Source: Clonostachys chloroleuca (taxonomy: Eukaryota; Ascomycota; Sordariomycetes; Hypocreales; Bionectriaceae). From it: a DNA stretch of 64,000 nt. Under the pieces are notes generated by a model. That model was not told the DNA's origin. It worked only from the letters and a program-made list of their open reading frames with translations, and did not search any database. The stretch covers positions 26,908,001 through 26,972,000 of the forward strand of contig JBANAY010000003.1 of NCBI GenBank assembly GCA_037952775.1. The letters run 5' to 3'. Of this stretch, positions 12,242 through 24,600 are shown piece after piece (within the stretch, counting starts at the first letter, position 1; each line of letters begins with the position of its first letter). The position numbers and the translations under genes were made by a program.

Positions 12242-12894
12242 AGTTGTGAAAAGGCGCTTTTGATGGGGGCTGATATAAAGGATTAATGTGGCCAATGATT
12301 GTTACTGGATTTTCTTCAGTTGTTTCTTTATATATGTAGCATTGCAAATCAAACTTTTTTTAATACGATAGGATGGAGCTGATTTGGTGTTCATTTGCTT
12401 GCAGATTTAAAGGACATTTTAATCTGCTAGCAGTTGGCCCCTTTTTTGAAAATAATGCCAAAGTTCTGTTCCGTTAAACAACTCCTTTCTGTTTCGTCTT
12501 CAAAGTTTTCGAATATTTAACAAATCCACCAACCTCTGCATTGTGTTACCGCGCGATGGTTATTGGGCTATCTGCAACTCACTGGGACTAGGTTCATGAA
12601 CTGACTAGCCGGGCCTGAGTCAGAATGGTCACACACCTCCGGTCAACGAAGATGTCATATGAAGACCAAAGCTAATGATTTCCTTATTAGGAAATAAATT
12701 TGATTCTATTTAGTATCCACAGAACCTCGGAAAAAGATATGATAATTTACGGCTTTGCTTGCGGAAAATCTTTTGCGGGCCTTCCAGATCCATGGGAGCG
12801 GATAAAACGTACTCATCTTCCAAACCAAAACCCCAGTTTAACCTCTCTTATTTGAGACTCATGAACATATATTTGGATAAGGGTTTGATTCTGT
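12242..12894. other. Intergenic
   Basis: 650 bp with an A/T-rich 3' flank of the membrane-protein gene and the promoter of the tannase-family gene. Nothing else recognised. Confidence 0.45.
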
Positions 12895-14568
12895 TTGCAA
12901 GCCCGTCATTGCGTGGTCATGGCCAAGTCATTGATATATGTGCTGTCGGCGTGGGTCGTCGTTGCTGTACCACAAGCTAGAGATGGAAATCCTGCACTTG
13001 CACATAAGTGCGAATCAATCGAGCTGCCGCATTTTGAGGAATTTGATGTAATCAATGTGCACAGTTCTTCAGTATTCGGTTATTCGATCACAGACAATCC
13101 GACGCGAACAGCATCGCAATCAACAATCGACTTCTGTCATGTCAATGTTTCCCTCACTCACTCTGGGGCAGACGGTATTGTGCTTACCAGCATCTGGCTA
13201 CCTTTCCACGACTGGAACGGTCGATTTCAAGCGACTGGGGGCGGTGGTCTTGCTGCAGGATATTTTGACTCTGCCCTGATTCAACCCGTTGTAGATGGCT
13301 ACGCTGCTGGTTCTACTGATGCAGGACTCAGCCTTAACAATACTATACTGGCTGGGGATGGTGGCTGGGCACTTACCCCGGAAGGCAAACTCAACCACGA
13401 TCTTATCAAGAACTTTGCTTACAGGTCCATCCATGACATGACAGTGATAGGCCAAGCGGCAATCATGGCATTCTATGGCCAACGACCTCATCACTCGTAC
13501 TATACCGGATGTTCCACTGGAGGCAGACAGGGTTATCTCGCAGCCCAGTACTATCCTGAAGACTTTGATGGTATTATGGCTAACGCTCCTGCCATATTCA
13601 CTCCTCGAGTCTCACCTGGAGACTTCTGGCCCGTCGTGGTCATGGAAAATATCGTTGCGCCACCTCAATGCGTCTTCTCGGCTTTCCAAGCCGCTACAAT
13701 TAGACAATGCGACCCCCAGGACGGCGCCACTGACGGCCTCATATCGGCCCCTGACAAGTGTGATTTTGACCCGAAGACTCTTGTAGGGCAGACTGTCGAT
13801 TGCACCGAAATGTCAGCCTCAGTGGTTATAACCACCGAGCATGCTGACGTTGCTGCTAAGATTCTGGAGGGTGCTCGTACGACGTCTGGAGACTTTCTAT
13901 GGTTTGGCAACCCTCCTGGGGCAGCCTTTGATGGGCTTGCTAACACAACGGTTGTCAATGGTACGATAGAGATCGTTCCTTTTAGCTCTGGGGAGGCCTG
14001 GATGAAATACTTTGTTGCTCAAGATCCGGACTTAAATACCAAGCATATTTCATTTGATACGTTTGAGTCATTATATTTTCGGTCAGTCCAGCTTTTTACT
14101 GACATCCTCGGAACGGACAACCCGGATCTTTCAGACTTTAGGAATGCCGGGGGCAAGCTCTTGACGTGGCACGGCATGGCGGATGCCTACATTACCCACC
14201 CTGGAACGACTCTATACTGGGATAAACTGCGGAAGAAAATGGGCGGGCGTAATGCTGTGGATGATTTCTATCGAGTTTTCCTTGCTCCAGGTGTGGCACA
14301 TTGTCGAGGCGGTTACGGGCCAGTCCCATCAAATCCACTTGCAGCACTGGTAAACTGGGTGGAGAAGGGCGAAGCCCCCGACACACTATTCGCTTCTACT
14401 ACCTCTCAAGGGGGTGGTCAGGTCAGCCGAAACCTCTGTCATTATCCGGAAAGATTGAGATTTAGAGGCGGTGACTTGAATGATGCAGAAAGCTTCATCT
14501 GTTCAGGTCGTAGCAAAGTTAGCCAGGGACGAGATAAAGCTTCTCTCGAAATCTCGACACATTACTAG
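12895..14568 (+). CDS. Tannase/feruloyl esterase family serine esterase
   Basis: Secreted esterase that hydrolyses gallate or hydroxycinnamate esters in plant material. One exon, 557 residues from the first ATG, or 549 from the ATG at 12919, which starts right at the signal peptide (MAKSLIYVLSAWVVVAVPQA) and is more likely. The diagnostic CS-D-HC arrangement is complete: Cys206-Ser207 in TGCSTGGRQG, Asp430 in HGMADAYI, His469-Cys470 in PGVAHCRGG. The two cysteines are those that bridge next to the catalytic residues in this family. A calcium loop, CDPQDGATDGLI, is at 272-283. Several N-glycosylation sequons (NNT, NTT, NGT) fit a secreted protein. Whether it prefers tannins or feruloyl esters cannot be read. 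With the pectate lyase it points to plant-polymer breakdown. A role in releasing the NRPS product is possible only in the weakest sense. Confidence 0.93.
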   Translation: MQARHCVVMAKSLIYVLSAWVVVAVPQARDGNPALAHKCESIELPHFEEFDVINVHSSSVFGYSITDNPTRTASQSTIDFCHVNVSLTHSGADGIVLTSIWLPFHDWNGRFQATGGGGLAAGYFDSALIQPVVDGYAAGSTDAGLSLNNTILAGDGGWALTPEGKLNHDLIKNFAYRSIHDMTVIGQAAIMAFYGQRPHHSYYTGCSTGGRQGYLAAQYYPEDFDGIMANAPAIFTPRVSPGDFWPVVVMENIVAPPQCVFSAFQAATIRQCDPQDGATDGLISAPDKCDFDPKTLVGQTVDCTEMSASVVITTEHADVAAKILEGARTTSGDFLWFGNPPGAAFDGLANTTVVNGTIEIVPFSSGEAWMKYFVAQDPDLNTKHISFDTFESLYFRSVQLFTDILGTDNPDLSDFRNAGGKLLTWHGMADAYITHPGTTLYWDKLRKKMGGRNAVDDFYRVFLAPGVAHCRGGYGPVPSNPLAALVNWVEKGEAPDTLFASTTSQGGGQVSRNLCHYPERLRFRGGDLNDAESFICSGRSKVSQGRDKASLEISTHY

Positions 14569-17305
14569 TTCGCTTATAGGAGTTGCGATGTAACAATTCC
14601 ATCTGCAGCAATGAAATATCAAGGCCTAGGCTTTAAATGGAAGGCTTCTTGTGACTATTGAGGTAGGATGAGTAGCCAACCGTAGCAGCAGTTTCTTCAC
14701 GATGAACAACGAAGACCTTCGGCTTGGTTTGGTCAAGCAATTACCCACTAATCATAACAGGTAGACTAGCTCATTAACTTTTGCAATCTTGAACACTAGC
14801 AAGCCATCCTTTGTATAATTATATATACCCTACGAGATTGGCCTTCCTCGGTTGGCCAGAACTGGAACTTATGTTCCAGGGTCGAGGACCTGAAGTATAG
14901 ATAGCCAGAGAAAAGGAGTAGGGCGTGGAGCGAGGAAGTGAACTCTGACGCGAGGGGTGTCTTACGTGGTCACGCGGGGATGTACGCGGGTAGCTCCATG
15001 AGCCTGGGAATGTGATCCCTGCCGGGACAGGTGGCGTTCAAGCGGCTGCGAGACCAAGCGTGAGAGTTTCCAGGGCTAAAGTAGTTATCAAAGTTGCTGA
15101 TAGTGTGATGCGATGCGCGATGAGTAGATCTAGGTAGGGTATAAATATCAACCTTATGGTGTGTTGGCCCGTTCGAGTCATCCGGACACGCTGGTTTGAT
15201 GGTTCGAAATTGCGTCGCCGATACTTCTCACCCCAATGCAATTTATTCTTGCGTGTTTTATGATCAACGGGAAATCATCCGATAATCGGTTCACAAGAAG
15301 TTCTAAATAAAACCAAATACCACAAAGCTATTTGCTGGATATTACATCCCATGCGGCAACAATACCTGGAAACATATCTTAGAATGGGTCAGTTAGTAAG
15401 AATGAGTATTCCTACCAGGTAACAGCGATGTTATCGTATTAAGAATAATAAACATTATAATCTCAGATTGCGACAAATATACCACATTTTTATACTGAGC
15501 AGACAGGCTGACGGCCTTCTACTCTGACTCCCAATTGTAGAGTCTGTGTGGGAGAAATCATTGATCGCTAACGTATGGGAGGATGGAGTTGACTACCCTA
15601 AACGGAAGGATATCTATTGAGCTCTTCAGTTGATTCATTGGTTTGAGCTGAAATGGAAGCTGCTAGATTGTGTAATGCACTTTTGTTTATCTGTATTTGT
15701 ATATAGTAATTTACTCTGGATAACATAGATCGTCTGGGGTGCAAAGGCGAAAGAGGTTCTTCTGATCGGGCAGCGATCAAATAATCGCCACCTACCGCAA
15801 CGATCGATTTCATCGTCGAGACCTTGGTACGAAAGGTGAGCAAAGATGAAACATTCTCGCCCTCGTATCTTATCTGTACGTAAATGAGCTATTCCTGTAA
15901 AACACTACTCTGAGACATTTCATGCCTCGGGCCGACTCACTTTTGGAATGCAAGAAATTCCAGGCGGATGGAAACAAGCGTTACAACGAGCATTGCGGGA
16001 TTGAAGCGGGAAAAAGTCTGTCCGAATTATCGAAATATGCCCCAGCTTACTACAGTTCTATATCAGAGCATCCAGCTAGCCTCGGCACAAAAGTCAATGG
16101 GTCTCAGAGGCTCTCCGCCAGCAGCTAAGTACGGGTAATGAGTCCCCTGTCTCGGCCACAACTCCTTGGCAGCACCCGTTACGGACGGAAACTGCGATTT
16201 CCAGAACTAGCCTGCTTAATCGCTGCTGAGCTTAGACAGAATCTCACGCGCGGACCGGTGATCAGACCACAGGCAAAACCCTGGATCGCTGCGCCTGGAA
16301 AGACTATGTCCGAAGATCGCCATGGCATTCAGGGTTAAGTGGCTCACGAGCATTAGCGAGAAGAGCCCAAGCAAGAGGATAATCCTAGTCAGTCTCGGCT
16401 GTAAATTTGCCTATGGAAGGAGACCTGGCTTGCTAGCATCACGGATTCTTTCGCCTCTTCTGACCCATACTTTCCTGGTGACTACCTATTCACAGATTGC
16501 TTGCACCCGTATTGTTACCCGCCCCAGCCTCTGATTTTTAAATTCAGTGTCCTGTAGATTTCCTATGATAATCACGGTATGGAGCCTCTTCAGTACAAGC
16601 ACACACCAATTAATGAGCATGCCCCTTTTCATAACATAAGTCCATCTGCTTGTTTAGATCAGCGTCGCCGTGCTTATCGTTCGAGTTTCAACAATTAGGC
16701 TGTCTCGTGATGAAAATCTCCGACGTCTAACCCACACAAATCATGACCCAATACAGTTTCTCTACCCGGCGACCTTTTTCAAATTTGCTCAGGGCTACGG
16801 CAAGCATAGCCACCAGCAGGTACTTGGCTCTGCCACTGTCTAAGACAGCAAAAACCTTGCACATCATCCAAGACCACGGGCGAAAGAACACTAGGTAGGT
16901 AGCCTGAGAAAATGCCCAGGGGGCTGTTCCAGCCATGTTCCGCCATTCTGGAACTGACTCTCCCTGCCGGACTTCAAGGGTAAGCTGAAGTTTCTGTAAT
17001 TATGGGTGGCGATTGAGCACCTTACCTTTTCGTGAGTTTCTACCTAATTCTAGGATCGTAGCATTTAGAAGCTGACTCCTTCTCCTGCGATTTTTCATGT
17101 ACCGTTCCCCGGTAGTGGCAGGCAAGGAGAAAACAACACCTACAGCATTCTGCTAGGCCAAAGTCGTTGTTTCCTGAATTATACATTCATTTATTTTAAA
17201 TTCATTCCAATATTCGTGTTGTGGTTTGGAGGGAACTGAAAGAAAAGACGACACAGCATCTCCCTTCTTTTGAAAATCGAGAAACGACAGGTTCTCTTGG
17301 ACAGA
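14569..17305. other. Intergenic region upstream of the NRPS
   Basis: 2.7 kb without a supportable gene. Small ORFs (for example 15922-16128, 16138-16338 and 16322-16534 on plus, 16727-16936 on minus) show no motif. A short inverted repeat, CTGGAAC-TTAT-GTTCCAG, is at 14872-14889. The NRPS promoter should lie in the last few hundred bases; the 150 bp before its ATG are AT-rich with no clear TATA box. Confidence 0.5.
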
Positions 17306-18632
17306 ATGGACGGCTACCAAAACGGTTGCGTCAGCTCGCAGCAATTGCGCATTGCCATTTGTGGCACTGCGAACCGCCTCACAGAACAGACTCGCGACAC
17401 AGGTAAGCCTTGAGCCATGAAGCTCGACCGGGTCGTCTAGAGACATCTATCTCGACAACAGCCGGACCATTCTACTCTAAAGGATCATATTCTAGATTGA
17501 TCAATCCTGTCCCAAAGGATATTTTGGCCCCTTCATTGAATCGCAGAAATTAAGCTAACTTGCGATCAATGTATAGGCTTGCGAGATCTTCATGATGTTG
17601 TGCAAGAGTGCATGGAGGATGCGCGTGAAGCAACAAGATCTCAGGAGGAGGACGATTATGTTGGAATTTTTGTAGGATTTGCCGAAAAAGACATAGAGAA
17701 GCAGGGCTCTGGCGAGACTGAGCCCATCAATTGCCTGGCAAGGGAGCTTGGCATCCAAGGACCCTCGTGAGTCTTCGCAAATATCCCATTTCGCTTACAA
17801 TTTTAACCTGTATTAGCATGGCGATTATGTCCGAGTTTTCGTCGGGGTTGATTGCATTGCATGAAGCGTGTTATGCTATCTCGATGGGTATGGCCACGTC
17901 TGCCATTGTCGCTTGTGCAGAACCTCCGCTTCTCACGGCATCTGTTGAGCAAGATGCCATTTCTGTGCTCTACTTGAAGCCGTTGCATGCTGCTCGGCGG
18001 GATGGAAACCTCGTTCGCGCAGTGATTCGTGCAGCAGAGACCGACTACTACAGCTCATTTCATGAAGCCGAGCTACCAGCAGAGCGTATGTATGAAAATC
18101 TGATTCGAAGAGCCTATGAAAAGGCTGGATTAGACCCTGGACACACCATTACTGTCCAAGTAAGTGCCACCTTTTTCTTTTCGTACCCTTCTCCTCATTT
18201 TCACGGGTCGCTGATATCATATAGCGAACTGTTGCGCCATCCACTGCAGTTGCTGAGCCCGAAAAGGTCGCATTGCAAAGTGTATTTGGCCTCGAGCGTA
18301 TCACCACTGACCAGCAAAAGGATCAGCCGGCCATTGGTATTGGCATGGCCGGCCTGTTCAAGGCCATTGACTGGCTGATTCGAAACAGTCCTTCACAAAA
18401 TCCAAATGGTAAACGTTCTTGGTACGACCCGCAAAGCCTTTGGTACTGATGTATTTTAGGTTCATCTCCATCGTCTCTCCATAATGACGAAGATCTCTCA
18501 AAACAAGTCAGTGTCAACTCGTTTGGCCCTCGAGGATTCAATGTCCACGTATGTACCTTCAAACTGCCACTTCCGAACATCATTTCTAAAGCCCCCTAGG
18601 CCGTCCTAGAATCTCATCCGGCCGCTTCTCGG
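17306..18632 (+). other. Domain: ketosynthase remnant (KS-like), exons 1-5 and start of exon 6
   Basis: Order of recognisable KS pieces: LRIAICGTANRL (cf. the usual IAIVGMACR start), DYVGIFVG, GIQGPS followed by FSSGLIALHEACYAI, LKPLHAARRDGN, AYEKAGLDPG, RTVAPSTAV, AGLFKAIDWL, and VSVNSFGPRGFNVHAVLE (cf. the usual end FGFGGTNAHVILE). About 300 residues instead of about 430. The active-site Cys position is Phe103 (codon 17836-17838), the first catalytic His is Pro215, and the second His region is shortened to AIGIGMAG (246-253). It cannot catalyse condensation or decarboxylation. The pieces between the start and the LLLE-equivalent, and the segment between the Cys region and the LKPL motif, are missing. 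No AT or carrier follows; it joins the linker SPERFSMIS in front of the first C domain. Confidence 0.8.
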
Positions 18633-21600
18633 CCATCAGGAGAGCCTCAGCATGACTCTAGCCCGGAAAGGTTCAGTATGATTTCTCCAGATAATGTGAG
18701 CCATATTCTGCGACAAGCCAGGTCGCAGTGTCAACTCCTGGGTGATTACAAAGTTGAGGACATTTATCCTTGCACCTCATTACAAGAAAGCTTTATGGCT
18801 ATGGGCGAAGAGCAGCCCGGCTCCTATGTCCATCGTTGGGTATACAAGCTGCCTTCTGGTATACGCTCGGACCGACTCAGGGAAGCATGGGACGTGGTGA
18901 TTGAACAAAACAGCATTTTGCGTTCCCGGATCATTCTTTTTTATGATCAAGCTCTTCAAGTTGTCATCGCAGATGATGTTTCGTGGGAGAAGCCTGCCAC
19001 AAATTTGAGTGTTCATGCATATGTCAACCAGGTGCGGTCATTGAATATGGCGTATGGAAGTCGTCTCAACCGATATGCGATCATCCAGGAAGATGACGGA
19101 AGCTCATACTTTATTTGGATTGCTCATCACGCCATGTTCGACACCTCCTCCATGCAGACGATACTTAATTCTCTACACCGAGCCTACCATGGTAGCGATC
19201 TGGGATCAAGCCTCCCGTATACTAACTTCATCCGTTACACTCAGTCACTCAATGCTGAAGCCGCAAGGACCTACTGGAGAAATGAACTCGAGGGGGCAAT
19301 ACGATCACAATATCCTCATTCTAGCCCCACGAAGACGTCAAAGCTATCAGTTCGGAGGAAAAGGTTATCGATGTCCTTCCGGGGCGGAACGGAATCCCGC
19401 TTTAAGCAGTCGACGATTCTGTACGCAGCATGGGCAATGGTGCTCTCTCAATACTGCGATTCTTCTGATGTGTGCTTTGGGACAGCAATCGCTGGAGGGA
19501 AAGCTTCCGCCTTCGGCTTGAGCGATGTGTCTGGACCAACTACTGCTGAAATTCCCATCCGGCTTCTTGTTAACGCGAAGCAATCCGTTTCGGAATTTCT
19601 CGAGTGCGTCCAATCAAAGTTATCGGGAGCGGATGCATTCGAACAATTTGGTCTGCAAAATATTGCTAAAGTCAGTCAAGATGCGAAGGAAGCCTGCAAT
19701 TTCTCCAATGTAATGGTCATGCAGCCTGAAAACTGTTCGTCCATGGCCGCTCTGACTGAGGAGGATGCCGTTCTGCATCATGGGCGAGACGAGATTGAGC
19801 TTTCTGAAGAGAGTTTGAACACTTACTTCAAGTACCCCCTCGTCATGCATCCTAGTCTGGAAGACGACCAGTTTCAGATGGATTTTGTCTATTATTCTGA
19901 TCTTGTATCGGAAACACAACTGGAAGGGATATACTATCACATGGAGCATGTCATGAAGCAGCTTGTTCGACCTATTGATTGCCATCTGGGCGAAATCCAA
20001 GTTTCGGGACCGTGGGATATTTCCTTCGCCTGCAACACCAACCAAGGAAAACCCGAGGTGGTGGATAGATGCATCCACGAACTGTTCGAGCAGCAGGTGG
20101 AGCGCGGCGGGGAGAGAGTAGCCATCGATGCTTGGGACTTGACATTAACGTACGGGGAACTGAACTGTGCAGCTAATAGGTTGGCCCATCATTTGAAAAA
20201 TCGTCATGGAATCAAGCCTGGAGATTTGGTGCACGTATGCTTTGAGAAGTCCGCATGGTTCTTTGTATCTGTGCTGGCTGCGAACAAAGCAGGGGCCGGC
20301 TGGGTCCCCCTGGATTCTTCGCATCCGCCTGAACGTCTTCAAAAGCTTGTCAGTCAGTCAAAAGCCGCGTTAGCGCTATCTTCACCCAACAATGTTTCCA
20401 TCTGTACCAAGTTGATGGGAGAGGGTGTCCTGGAAGTCAGCCAGAGCTTGGATGAAGAACTCAAGGCCAGCGAGTCGAGTGCGAATGGATGTGCCGCCGT
20501 ATCATCTGACGAGGTTGCGTATGTGATCTTCACATCGGGAACTACTGGAATGCCGAAAGGTGTTGTGATTCAACATAGAGCGTTCTGCACTAGCCAAACG
20601 GACTGGGTTAGAAAGTCAGGCCTGAGCCCTGAAGATCGTTTACTGCAATTCAGTTCGTTTGTTTTTGACATGATGATTGGAGAGACTTTTGCATCCCTGG
20701 TAAATGGAACATGTCTTTGTGTGCCATCAGAGGAGGACCGTCTCAATCGTCTGGCAGATTACATACAGCAAAAATCTGTTACGTGGACATATCAGACCCC
20801 CTCAGTTTTACGGACTCTAGATCCCAGTGATGTGCCTGGCTTGCGGACCTTAGTCATCATAGGTGAGGCAATCAGTCAAGATCTTGTTGAACAGTGGTTT
20901 GGCAAAGTCAGACTCCTTGGAGCGTGGGGACCAGCGGAAGCATGTTGTATCGCCGCATTGCAGGAGTGGACGGCGCCACATGAGTCTTCAAAGTGTCTTG
21001 GTCGCCCTGTTGGTGGGCACAACTGGCTCGTCGATCCCAATGATGCAAGTCGATTGGCGCCGATTGGAGCGATCGGCGAAGTTGTCATTCAAAGTCCGAC
21101 GCTTCTCAAGGAGTATTTGCATGATAAAGTCAAGACCGATTCAAGTATTGTTCAGTCACTCCCCTCTTGGGTGCCGCATTCCTCCTCTGCAAATTGGAGC
21201 CGTTGGTATAAGACTGGTGATCTTTGCCGTTACAATCCTGATGGAACATTTGACTTTGTATCTCGAAAGGACACCCAAGTCAAGATCAATGGCATGAGGG
21301 TTGAGCTTGAGGAAATTGAACGCAATATTCGAGATCACCTCCACGACGTGTGCCAAGTTGTGGTCGATATCATAAGAACCCAGGCTGGTTTAAACGTTGT
21401 GGCCTACCTCTGCTTTACCGATGCGAGAAAATCTGGGAATTTTTCCGCCACTGATATCTTTGAGCTTCCTTCCGGGGAGAATGACACTTTGGCGGCTGGA
21501 TTGGTCACGAAATTAGGTGTCAAACTACCACGCTATATGATTCCGACTTGCTTTCTTCACTGTCGCTTTATGCCATATAATACATCCCTGAAAGCGGATA

Positions 21601-24600
21601 GAAAAAGGTTAAAGCAGCTGGTTTCGGAATTAGACAGGTCCGCCATCACCCGTTATTCGCGTATCAATACTAAGAAGATGATGCCTGAGACGAAGATGGA
21701 GCGTTCTCTACAGGTGCTCTGGGCTCAGGTGTTGCAACTACCACAGGAGACTATTGGGCGAGACGACGGCTTCCTAGAAATAGGAGGTGATTCCATTTCT
21801 GCCATAAAATTGGTTAGTGCTTGCCGAAAGAAAGGCATCGGACTACTGACCAAGGATGTCCTTGACAGTCCTTCACTCTCTTCAGTTGCCGCAAAGGCCG
21901 TTGGGCTCAGGCAGGGAACGTCGACTGAACCACTCCCAATCAGGCCATTCAGTCTTCTCGGACAAGAGGCCATGCGCAGAGTTCAAAGTGAGGAAATGAG
22001 AGAATTCTGTGGCTTTTCTGAGACTCAGCTGATTGAGGATGCCTTCCCATGCTCATCCATGCAGGAAGGTTTAATGGCAGTCTCAGTGAGACAACCAGGG
22101 TCTTACGTTACCAAGTTTGTGTTCAGAATTCCTGAATATGTGGATATTGATTTGATGAAGGTTTCCTGGGAGAATGCTGTTCGACAATGCCCAAACATGC
22201 GCTCTCGAATTGTCCTTGTTGACGGGGAAAGCATTCAACTGGTCGTCAAAGAAGACACTGCATGGGAGCACCATGCTGCAATTGATCCAGCCACATATAT
22301 TAACCAACAAAACTTTGAATATATGGGATATGGAACGTCCTTGTCGAAAAACACGATTCTGAGTTGCAAGAATGGCATATACTTTGTTTGGATGGCCCAT
22401 CATACTTTCCATGACGGCTGGTCGGTGAATATCCTCCTCGACACTTTTGAGAAGACGTATCTGGGATCGAAGTTGGACTCTCTAGCGGAATATCCCCTTT
22501 TCATTAAATATATCCGTGAAGTTGATGGAGTGGCTGCTAGAGAATATTGGGCACAGAAGTTAAAGGGGAGCAAGAGAATGGCATTCCCACCTCACAGCCA
22601 CAAGTCGTCTCGCGATCCTCGAATGCACAGCCATCTGATCAACTTAAAAGGCTCTCTGAGAGGATCAATAACCAACGCAAGCATCATCCGGGCCGCTTGG
22701 GCCTTAGTTATAGGCCGGTATGAGGGTACTAGCGATGTCTGCTTTGGAGCAACTGTTTCTGGCCGACAAGCGCCGGTTCCAGGGATTGACAGCATGCCTG
22801 GACCTACAATTGCGACCGTTCCTGTGCGGTACTATCTTGATCGCAGTGAGAAGATCTCCTCTTTTCTTCATGCGGTTCAAAAGGACGGCCTGGACACAGT
22901 TCCTCACGAACAAGTCGGCCTGCAAAATATCTCGAAACTTGGAGAAGATGCAAAAGCCGCGACCGACTTCCGCACGCTGTTGGTAATTCAGCCAACAATC
23001 AAGAAGAGTGACAGAGAATCTGGTGGCCAATCGGTACTGTTGGAAGGAAGCGAAGAACGCGAAATCCGACACGAGTCCATGGGCAATTACTTTGAGTATC
23101 CCCTTGCGCTCGTCAGTAACGTGTATGAGGATCAGATTGACCAGCGATTTTTTTATGACCGTAACGTCATATCTGATGAAAGAATTGTTGCCATATCAAA
23201 TCACCTTGATTATGCTATTCAGCAACTTCTAACGAAGCCAGATGAATATCTACTTGGAGATGTGTCTTTGGTTAGTTCGTGGGATCTGCAGCATGCGGTC
23301 AACTCACAAAAGCTATGCGAATCTACCCGCTCTTGCACCCATTGGCTAATTAAGGAGCAAATTGAAGCCCGGCCCTCCGATTTAGCTGTCGCAGCTTGGG
23401 ATGGAGATATGACTTATGAGCAGCTTGGCATCTATAGTGCTCGACTCGCAGTTAAGTTACAGACACTTGGCGTGGGGCCGGAAGTTCTTGTTCCTTTTTG
23501 TTTTCCCAAATCCGTATGGGCGATCATTACGATGGTAGCTATCCAAATGGCTGGTGGTGCGTTTGTGCCGCTCGATCCAGCCGCACCAATTACACGTCTC
23601 CAGAACATTGTCAAGGGCACTGGTGCGAGTCTCGTTATTGGACCACCGTCAAATCGGCAGATTTTGGATGCGCTGAAATCCCGTGTGCTTCTTGTGGACA
23701 AAGAGGCCATTCTTGAGCTGCCTGATCCTGCGCAGCCAGTCTCATGCGCCACCCAGCCAGAAAACGCAAGCTTTGTTATCTTCACATCCGGATCGACTGG
23801 TGCGCCCAAGGGCATTGTAATTCAACACGATCAGGTTTGCACCTCGTTCTGCAGTGGGTACGCTGAGAAGCTTGGGTTAGGGCCAGGAACCCGCGTTTTC
23901 CAATTCGCTGCTTATACTTTTGACATGGGCATTTTCGATGTGATGGGTAGCCTGAGCCAAGGAGCATGTATCTGCGTGCCAACTGACCACGACAGGTTAT
24001 ATGACCTAGCAGCCTCTATTCGCTTTTTTAAGGCGAATTATTTAAGCTGTACCCCCACAGTGGCCAATCTCTTGCATCCGGATGAGGTTCCTCTACTCAA
24101 AATGGTTGTTCTCGTTGGAGAGGTCATCACTATGAAAACTTCGAACCGCTGGAAAGATCATGTACATCTTATTGGGTTGTATGGGCCAGCAGAAGGCAAC
24201 TGCTGCGCCCATAACAATCTCGTCGGAGAAAATGGAAGGCCCTTTGACATAGGGATTCCATTAGCCAGCGCACTCTGGGTAGTCAACCCGGAAAATATCA
24301 AGGAGTTAGTCCCTGTTGGCTGCGTGGGTGAACTCTTGATCCAAGGCCCGATGCTTGCCCGTGGCTATATCAACGTGTCCGCTGAACAAGCTTCCAACTG
24401 GATTGAAAATGTTGACTGGCTCCCAGGTGGTGAACTAAGCCATCGTCGAGCATACAAGACTGGTGATCTAGTTCGTCGTAATGCAGATGGTACCTATGAC
24501 TACCTTGGTCGTAAGGATACCCAGGTCAAGATACGCGGTCAAAGAGTTGAGCTTGGAGAGATTGAAAGCTCGATGTACAATTTTCTCCCTAAACAGATGA

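Noticed and set aside
15922..16534. Possible remnant of another biosynthetic gene upstream of the NRPS
   Set aside because: I read all frames for PKS, NRPS or transporter motifs and found none; the small ORFs do not join into one protein.
17153..17446. 97-codon minus ORF at the NRPS start
   Set aside because: It overlaps the proposed first exon on the opposite strand and has no motif; the plus-strand KS start LRIAICGTA explains the region better.
17306..18632. A complete PKS module before the NRPS
   Set aside because: Only KS-like pieces are present; no AT, KR or carrier sequence occurs between the KS end and the first C domain.
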